Origin: WLND01 sp040398845
GTDB taxonomy: Bacteria > Actinomycetota > Actinomycetes > S36-B12
Direction of reading: 5' to 3'
Length of the DNA stretch: 64,000 nt
Assembly: GCA_040398845.1 (NCBI GenBank)
Contig: JBBATH010000010.1
Coordinates: forward strand, 1-64,000
Shown: positions 58,971 through 64,000 of the stretch, in pieces
Layout of the letters: every line of letters begins with the position of its first letter
Position numbering within the stretch: position 1 is the first letter of the stretch
The notes under the pieces: model-generated
Database searches by the model: none
Told to the model about the DNA's origin: nothing
Seen by the model: only the letters and a program-made list of their open reading frames with translations
Program-made: the position numbers and the translations under genes

Positions 58971-60656
58971 ATGCACCTACGGTTAGCCGTTCTGTTCGCC
59001 GCTGTCCTTATGATCGTGACTGGGTGCTCAGCGGGCGGTGCGCCGCGGCTCTCCGGCACGATTGTTCCGGGATTCAATCGAGCGGTCGACCATGTGGTGA
59101 GTCCCGGTGGTCCTGATGGTGGTGTGCTGCGACTCGTCTCCACACGAGGCTGCGGCGATTGGCTGCCCGAGCAGGCCATCAGCCCATGGTGCGTGAACCT
59201 GCAGCGTTTCGTCACCCGGCAACTCATGACGTACGGGCCCGATGCCGGACGCTTAGGCGCTGTCGTCGTCCCCGATCTTGCCTCGAGCCGGGGTAGACCC
59301 AACGAGGATCGCACGACGTGGAGCTATGAGCTTCAGCGAGGACTCCGCTGGGAGGATGGGGAACCGATCACCATGGCGGAGGTCGCCAGGGGAATTCGTG
59401 CGCTCGATCTCGGGCGGCGCGATGTGACGGTCGTCGAGGTCTCTATCGAGTCCGCTAGTTCCCTGTCGGTGACCCTATGGGAGCCCTTGACCGACTTCGA
59501 TGCACTCCTCGCCCTTCCTGTTTCTGCGCCGAGGCGGGAGGCTCAGCGCCTCATCGCCTCGGGGCCGTACCGCATTGCTTCGACCGGGCTGACAACAGTG
59601 TTCGAGCGCAATCCGCAGTGGGAGGCCGCGACCGACGGCGCGCGGCGACCGAAGGTCGATCGGGTGGAGTTCACGGTCGTGTCGAGTGATGCTGCGCTTG
59701 CTGAAGAGCTCAGTTCAGGCCGGGCCGACCTAGCTGTGCAGGGCCGGATGGAGTCCTCGTTGGCCCAGATGGTGCTGGCTGACCCATCGTTCGCGGCCAT
59801 GTCGGACAACCCGGGTACCGGTCGCACAGCGATGCTGGCCGTCCCCGCCAATGCAAGTGCCCCGCTCCGTGAGGTCGACTGCCGGCGGGCTGTCTACTCG
59901 GCGGTGGATCGTCTCGGAATTGTCAATGCGCTTGCCGGTGGAGTCACTCCGGTTGAGCTCGCGGCGAAGCCCGCGACCTCGCTTTCGCCCGCGACGATCC
60001 CTTCATTCGACTCGTCGTATCAGCCGTTCTCCATTGGCGATGGCACTGGTGACATTGGCGCCGCTCGATCCTCGCTCGTGCGATGCGGCTACGCCTCCGG
60101 GTTCCCCGCTCGCTTCGCATTCGCTCGAACCTCGACCAATGACGTGATCGCTGCATCGATCAGTCGGGCGCTGTCGAGAGTTGGGATCAGGGTGGAGATG
60201 GTGCCGTTGGCCCCCGTCGACTACGCCGTTCTCACCGCTTCACCCGCCGCGATGAAGGCCGCGCGCATCGACCTGGCCCTCCTTGTGCAATCACCGAGGG
60301 TGTCCGGAACCTGGGGATTTTGGAATCCGCTCGTGAGTGGGGCACTGGTTGGGCCGGGGCCGAGCACGAATGTGGCACAGGTACGCATCCCGAGCGTCGA
60401 CATCCTGCTGAGGTCGCCAGAGATCACGTCGACGAGCCCGGGTATCCAAGAGAACGTCGGGCGAATGATCGACCGACTCGTCCTTGATACCGGCTCGTAC
60501 ATTCCGCTCGCAACCGTGCAGACCCTTCTTCAGCGCCCGGCGGACCTCACGAACGTGACGACGAATGGTGCGCTCGGCAACGAATACGACCTCGTCCAGA
60601 TCGGCAAACGCACCGCCCCCCCCCCCGTCATTTCGTCCAGAATCCGGCTGAAATGA
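58971..60656 (+). CDS. family 5 solute-binding-like lipoprotein (LpqW position)
   Basis: 561 residues with a lipobox in LMIVTGCSAGG (Cys about 20) and a divergent SBP_bac_5 domain (TTWSYELQRGLRWEDGEPIT, LIASGPYRIASTGLTTVFER). Between typA and mshB in M. tuberculosis lies LpqW, a lipoprotein of the same fold that influences lipoglycan synthesis, so this may be its counterpart rather than a second importer subunit. It follows dppF by 21 nt. The last codons are unusual: an 11-C run encodes APPP and the closing VISSRIRLK comes from the inverted repeat of the element at 60627, so the native C-terminus is probably altered. Confidence 0.82.
   Translation: MHLRLAVLFAAVLMIVTGCSAGGAPRLSGTIVPGFNRAVDHVVSPGGPDGGVLRLVSTRGCGDWLPEQAISPWCVNLQRFVTRQLMTYGPDAGRLGAVVVPDLASSRGRPNEDRTTWSYELQRGLRWEDGEPITMAEVARGIRALDLGRRDVTVVEVSIESASSLSVTLWEPLTDFDALLALPVSAPRREAQRLIASGPYRIASTGLTTVFERNPQWEAATDGARRPKVDRVEFTVVSSDAALAEELSSGRADLAVQGRMESSLAQMVLADPSFAAMSDNPGTGRTAMLAVPANASAPLREVDCRRAVYSAVDRLGIVNALAGGVTPVELAAKPATSLSPATIPSFDSSYQPFSIGDGTGDIGAARSSLVRCGYASGFPARFAFARTSTNDVIAASISRALSRVGIRVEMVPLAPVDYAVLTASPAAMKAARIDLALLVQSPRVSGTWGFWNPLVSGALVGPGPSTNVAQVRIPSVDILLRSPEITSTSPGIQENVGRMIDRLVLDTGSYIPLATVQTLLQRPADLTNVTTNGALGNEYDLVQIGKRTAPPPVISSRIRLK
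60616..60626 (+). repeat. 11-base poly-C tract inside the lipoprotein gene
   Basis: Eleven consecutive C lie in the final codons of the 58971 gene, adjacent to the inverted repeat. Such a tract is prone to slippage, and its exact length may be uncertain in the assembly. A GGGG and a GGGGGGG run lie beyond the opposite end of the element (60958-60975). Confidence 0.8.
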
Positions 60657-60957
60657 CCAGATAGTTGGTCATTTGACGGTGTTTTTCGTCATCTCATCCC
60701 GCCCCCTCCACGTGAGGTTTCGACGATCGGCGTGAGTGACCGCACTCCTCGTCTCGCACGACATCATGGCGTTGGACGACCGCTGGGCAGTCCCCGCTGA
60801 CGCACAGTACCTTGAGTGCTCCACTTCGAGATGCAATCACCGGCCAAATAATGGCGTTCCGAATCAGTAGCGGACTGGTTCGCCGGTTGAAATGACCACT
60901 TTGCCTGTCAACTGACCACTTCGATGGTCAGTTCAGCCGGATTCTGGACGAAATGAC
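60627..60957. mobile_element. 330-bp element with 32-bp inverted repeats, no transposase
   Basis: Left end GTCATTTCGTCCAGAATCCG + GCTGAAATGACC (60627-60658) and right end (60926-60957) are inverted copies matching at 31 of 32 positions. Internal TGACCA/TGGTCA copies recur near both ends, including the palindrome AAATGACCA-GATAGT-TGGTCATTT (60651-60674), resembling the multiple terminal repeats of IS21-type elements. The interior has no protein-like frame. Both convergent flanking genes read into the ends and stop there: the lipoprotein ends in the left repeat and the S9 peptidase passes through the right one. Probably a MITE or a deleted insertion sequence. Confidence 0.75.
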
Positions 60958-63046
60958 CGGGGTAACGGGGGGGTGTGTGTTGGGGGAGGTTTGTGCGGAA
61001 GAAGTCGATCTCTAGGCGCAGCAGGTTTTCGGCGACGACCTCCTGCGGTGTCATATGCGTAACCCCGCTGAGGGGCACTACCGAGTGGCTGCGCCCTGCG
61101 GCGAGCAGTGCGCTGGAGAGCAGCAGCGTGTGCGCGGCCAAAACGTTGTCGTCGGCGAGACCGTGAATGAGCAGGAGCGGCCGGGTGAGCTGGCCGGCTC
61201 GCTCGATGAGCGAGGTGCGTGCGTACGCCTCGGGTGAGGTCTTGGGGTGGCCGAGGTAGCGCTCGGTGTAGGCGGTGTCGTACAACGCCCAGTCGGTGAC
61301 GGGCGCCCCGGCGACCGCAGCGTGAAAGACGTCAGGTCGATCGAGGACGGCGAGCGCGGCGAGGTAGCCACCGAAGGACCATCCACGGATCCCTACCCGT
61401 GACAGGTCGAGGTCGGGCTGATCTGCCCCGAGTGCCTGCAGTGCATCGACCTGATCGTCGAGGACTCGAGTCGCGAGGTCGCCGAGAATGGCACGATCCC
61501 ATGCCGGTCCTCGACCCGGCGTCCCGCGGCCATCGGCGATGACGACCGCGAACCCTTGGTCGGCGATCCACTGATCAGTTGCGTAAGCGCCAGCGGAGCG
61601 AATGACTCGCTGACCGTGCGGACCGCCATAGGGCGAGACGATGACGGGTAGCGGCCCACTGCCGGCAACGTAACCGACTGGCCACAGGACGCAGGTGCGC
61701 AGTTCACGATGCGCGACGGTCGAGTAACTCGGCGTCACCGTGATGAGCGGGCGTTCGGCCAAGGATTCGACTAACATGCGGCGGTCGCCGTCGACTATCG
61801 TGAAGGTGGGGCCGGGTTCGGAAGGGTTCGTCACGATGTCGACTCGGAGACGGTCGCCTGCAACCGCTGAGGCCCAGCAGTCGGTGGGCGTGAGTTCGAT
61901 GGCCTCGCCGCTTGCGAGGTCAAGGCGATAGACACCTTGAGACTCCGGGACAGGCGAGGCTGTGACGATGCAGGATTCGGAGTCCGCTCGCAGTAGATCC
62001 CTGATCTGCAGCCCGGGGGGCGACACCGCAATGCCAGCTCGGGCGAGTCGGTACGTGTCGGTCGCGACGTCGTTGACGATGTCGACGAGTACGCCGGAGG
62101 AGTCCACCATCGGCACCCCGCCCGCGACATCGACCCATGCACCGTCTGTTCGGGTGGCAAGAATCTCGAGGGACCCGCGCTCGGGATCAACGCGCCCGAT
62201 CTGAGCCGTCCGCTGATCGCGCGACAGCAGCATGATCACGCCATCGTGGACTGATGCGAGATACGGAAACCGCTCCGCGTCCCATTCAAGGTGGGTTTTC
62301 CTGCCGTCTAGGGTGACGAACCACAGGCTCACCCTCGCATTGACAGTCCCGGCAGCCGGGTAACGGTGGGGGACCGGTTCGATCTGCGGACGCGCCGGGT
62401 CTCCGATCCAGCGGATCGCCACGGCACTGTTGTCGTACTGCTCGACGAGGAGTCCGCCGGCGAGCCACCAGTGTCCGCGGAAGCGGTCGAGTTCCTCGGC
62501 AGCGACGAAGTCGGCGAGCCCCCAAGCCTCGTCCGCATGGGCCGGCTCGCAGAGCGCGACCGGCTTATCGTCGCCGAGGCGAACCACGAAAAGTCCATTG
62601 CCGCTCACGAAGGCGACATGCGTACCATCGGGGCTCATCCGGGGGTCGACCACCGGCCCGGGGGCGGGTAGTTCAGTTGTGGCACCTGAATCGACTTCGA
62701 CCACGTACGGAACCCCGGACAAGGCGAAGACAGCAACGCTGCCTGCTTCGTTGAGGCTGAATGCCGTGATGCCGGAGGTCACCTCCCGCATGCGCTCACG
62801 CCGCGCTCGCTCCTCGGCAGGCAGGTCGCCGCTGGCGAGGAGGTCGGTCGAGGAGACGAGAAGCCGCTCCGCGCCGTCCGAGACATCGAGGCACCAAAGA
62901 TTGCCCGCTGGGTCCTGGCCGCTCGAACTGCGGATGAAGAACACCATGGTTCCTGCAAGGGCAAAACTCCGCGGACGACCGAGTTGAAATCCGCGAGTTC
63001 GAGCCTTCTGGCGTGGGAAGCTATCGGTGCTCGACATAGGGAGCAT
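60908..63046 (-). CDS. S9-family (prolyl oligopeptidase/DPP-IV-like) serine peptidase
   Basis: 712 residues. An N-terminal seven-bladed beta-propeller-like region (RMSPDGTHVAFVSGNGLFVV, WIGDPARPQIEPVPHRYPAA) precedes an alpha/beta-hydrolase domain with LPVIVSPYGGPHGQRVIRSA, the nucleophile elbow RGWSFGGYLAAL (Ser, about 570), Asp in IHGLADDNV (about 650) and His in SGVTHMTP (about 683). It cleaves short Pro-containing peptides, probably in the cytoplasm as no signal peptide is seen. The ATG at 63046 has GGGG 5 nt upstream; homology does not extend further. The last 16 residues (HFVQNPAELTIEVVS) come from the inserted repeat. Divergent from mshB. Confidence 0.9.
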   Translation of the reverse strand: MLPMSSTDSFPRQKARTRGFQLGRPRSFALAGTMVFFIRSSSGQDPAGNLWCLDVSDGAERLLVSSTDLLASGDLPAEERARRERMREVTSGITAFSLNEAGSVAVFALSGVPYVVEVDSGATTELPAPGPVVDPRMSPDGTHVAFVSGNGLFVVRLGDDKPVALCEPAHADEAWGLADFVAAEELDRFRGHWWLAGGLLVEQYDNSAVAIRWIGDPARPQIEPVPHRYPAAGTVNARVSLWFVTLDGRKTHLEWDAERFPYLASVHDGVIMLLSRDQRTAQIGRVDPERGSLEILATRTDGAWVDVAGGVPMVDSSGVLVDIVNDVATDTYRLARAGIAVSPPGLQIRDLLRADSESCIVTASPVPESQGVYRLDLASGEAIELTPTDCWASAVAGDRLRVDIVTNPSEPGPTFTIVDGDRRMLVESLAERPLITVTPSYSTVAHRELRTCVLWPVGYVAGSGPLPVIVSPYGGPHGQRVIRSAGAYATDQWIADQGFAVVIADGRGTPGRGPAWDRAILGDLATRVLDDQVDALQALGADQPDLDLSRVGIRGWSFGGYLAALAVLDRPDVFHAAVAGAPVTDWALYDTAYTERYLGHPKTSPEAYARTSLIERAGQLTRPLLLIHGLADDNVLAAHTLLLSSALLAAGRSHSVVPLSGVTHMTPQEVVAENLLRLEIDFFRTNLPQHTPPRYPGHFVQNPAELTIEVVS

Positions 63047-63070
63047 CGTGCCCCATTCCGCGCGACACGG

Positions 63071-63076
63071 TAGCGT
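63071..63076 (+). promoter_or_regulatory. leaderless -10 box of mshB (TAGCGT)
   Basis: TAGCGT ends 6 nt before the GTG at 63083, which is also where MshB homology starts. Confidence 0.6.
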
Positions 63077-63082
63077 CGGATC

Positions 63083-63961
63083 GTGAACCGGCGACTTCTC
63101 TTCGTGCACGCACACCCCGACGACGAAACAATCGGCACTGGGGCGACCATGGCAAAGTACGTGATCGAGGGGGCACACGTCACACTCGTCACGTGCACTC
63201 TCGGCGAGGAGGGTGAGGTGCTCCTCGAGGAGTTCGCCCATCTTGCAGCGGATAAGCAGGACGCTCTGGGCGACCATCGGCAGACCGAGCTCGCGAATGC
63301 GATGAGTGCCTTGGGCGTCACCGACTGGCGGCTCCTCGGCGGTGCGGGGAGGTTCCGCGATTCCGGCATGATCGGCACGCCGAGCAACGACTACGCCGGC
63401 TGCTTCTGGCGGGCCGACTTGCTCGAGGCGGCGCTACCGCTCGTCGAGATCATCCGCGAGGTGCGTCCGCAGGTCGTCGTCACCTATGACGATTTCGGCG
63501 GGTACGGGCATCCCGACCATATTCAGGTTCACCGGGTCACGATCTATGCGCTCGCACTGGCCGCCTCCCCGACATTCCGGGCCGATCTCGGTACCCCGTG
63601 GGCTCCGACCAAGGTCTACTGGACCGCCTTTCCCAAGAGCGTCATGCGTGCCGGGATCGAGGCCATGAAGGAGCACGACGCCTCGAACGAGTTTGCGTCG
63701 ATGGATCCCGACGACATCCCCTTCGCGTGCGACGACGAACTCGTCACGGCCGCAATCGACGGGAGCGCGTATCTGCCGGCGAAGATGGCCGCACTGCGCG
63801 CCCACGGAACCCAGGTGAGCGTCGATGGCGGCTTCTTCGCTCTCGCCGACAATGTCGGGGCAGAGGCCTTCGGCACGGAGTACTACCGCCTCGCCTCCGG
63901 CATCAGCGGCGCTCCCGAAAGGCAGCGCGAGTCAGATCTTTTCGCGGGCATCAGCGAGTGA
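63083..63961 (+). CDS. mshB: N-acetyl-GlcN-Ins deacetylase of mycothiol biosynthesis
   Basis: 292 residues. The zinc-binding motif VHAHPDDETIGTGATM (about 8-23) and the second ligand block GGYGHPDHIQVHRVT (about 138) are intact, with LGEEGEVL, GRFRDSGMIGTPSNDYAG and YDDFGGYG characteristic of MshB rather than Mca (no mycothiol-conjugate-specific C-terminal region). It removes the acetyl group from GlcNAc-inositol to give GlcN-Ins, the acceptor for cysteine in mycothiol synthesis. This thiol is confined to actinomycetes, which supports the taxonomic placement. Leaderless start. The last 39 bases of the window are non-coding or the edge of a next gene. Confidence 0.94.
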   Translation: MNRRLLFVHAHPDDETIGTGATMAKYVIEGAHVTLVTCTLGEEGEVLLEEFAHLAADKQDALGDHRQTELANAMSALGVTDWRLLGGAGRFRDSGMIGTPSNDYAGCFWRADLLEAALPLVEIIREVRPQVVVTYDDFGGYGHPDHIQVHRVTIYALALAASPTFRADLGTPWAPTKVYWTAFPKSVMRAGIEAMKEHDASNEFASMDPDDIPFACDDELVTAAIDGSAYLPAKMAALRAHGTQVSVDGGFFALADNVGAEAFGTEYYRLASGISGAPERQRESDLFAGISE

Positions 63962-64000
63962 CGCGACGGGCAACGGGGCCGCTGGCCATCCTGAGCATCA

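Noticed and set aside
1..64000. tRNA, rRNA and CRISPR arrays
   Set aside because: I looked for TPsiC-type GGTTCGAATCC arms, rRNA-like runs and regularly spaced direct repeats and found none that hold up; a tRNAscan/Infernal run would settle it.

Overview
This 64 kb, high-GC window comes from an actinomycete (class Actinomycetes, Actinomycetota). The best evidence is an mshB-type mycothiol deacetylase at the right end and a run of core genes in an order I recall from Mycobacterium tuberculosis: phoH2 - fum - glpX - DUF4245 - xseB/xseA - ispH - DUF6542 - ychF, then typA - family-5 lipoprotein - mshB further on. Start codons placed 6 nt after a TANNNT hexamer (leaderless mRNAs) recur through the window, which also fits this group. 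I cannot name the genus.

Layout. (1) 0-14.5 kb: a catabolic island. It holds a GAF-type regulator piece, three SDRs, a SnoaL-like protein, a luciferase-like flavin monooxygenase, an SMP-30 lactonase, two thiolase-fold proteins plus a Zn-ribbon/OB (DUF35) partner, an acyl-CoA ligase, an IclR regulator, an aldehyde dehydrogenase, a cyclase-family hydrolase and an AMACR/CaiB-type protein. A strong promoter with two palindromic operators precedes the thiolase operon. The set reads as a pathway that oxidises a cyclic or branched (terpenoid- or steroid-like) substrate, opens a lactone, activates the acid with CoA and cleaves it carbon by carbon. Both thiolase-fold proteins lack the catalytic cysteine, so the C-C cleavage is probably aldolytic.

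(2) 14.5-26 kb: an accessory region rich in damaged genes. It has secreted proteins, a DUF4143 ATPase, an HTH/nucleotidyltransferase remnant, a CYP102-type self-sufficient P450 split by an in-frame TAG, an AbiEi-like gene, an intact yefM-yoeB module, the fossil of a TOMM (azole RiPP) YcaO gene, and a second, deleted yefM-yoeB copy. (3) 26-42 kb: conserved housekeeping genes (thioredoxin-domain YyaL, Z-prenyl synthase, PIN-PhoH, Rpf-like lysozyme fold, fumarase, GlpX, exonuclease VII, IspH, RmuC, YchF), interrupted only by a ruined VOC gene.

(4) 42-46 kb: a second decay zone with an SRPBCC gene carrying an in-frame TGA, a broken TacA-TacT toxin-antitoxin pair and three copies of a transposon-end-like repeat, followed by DoxX, AHSA1-like and excisionase-type HTH genes. 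(5) 46-50.8 kb: a tocopherol-cyclase-like gene convergent with a three-gene ABC-2 exporter, then a small antitoxin-like ORF and a membrane protein. (6) 50.8-64 kb: TypA, a complete dipeptide/oligopeptide ABC importer in the order C-A-B-D-F, a second family-5 lipoprotein, a short element with 32-bp inverted repeats whose ends supply the C-termini of both flanking genes, an S9 peptidase and MshB.
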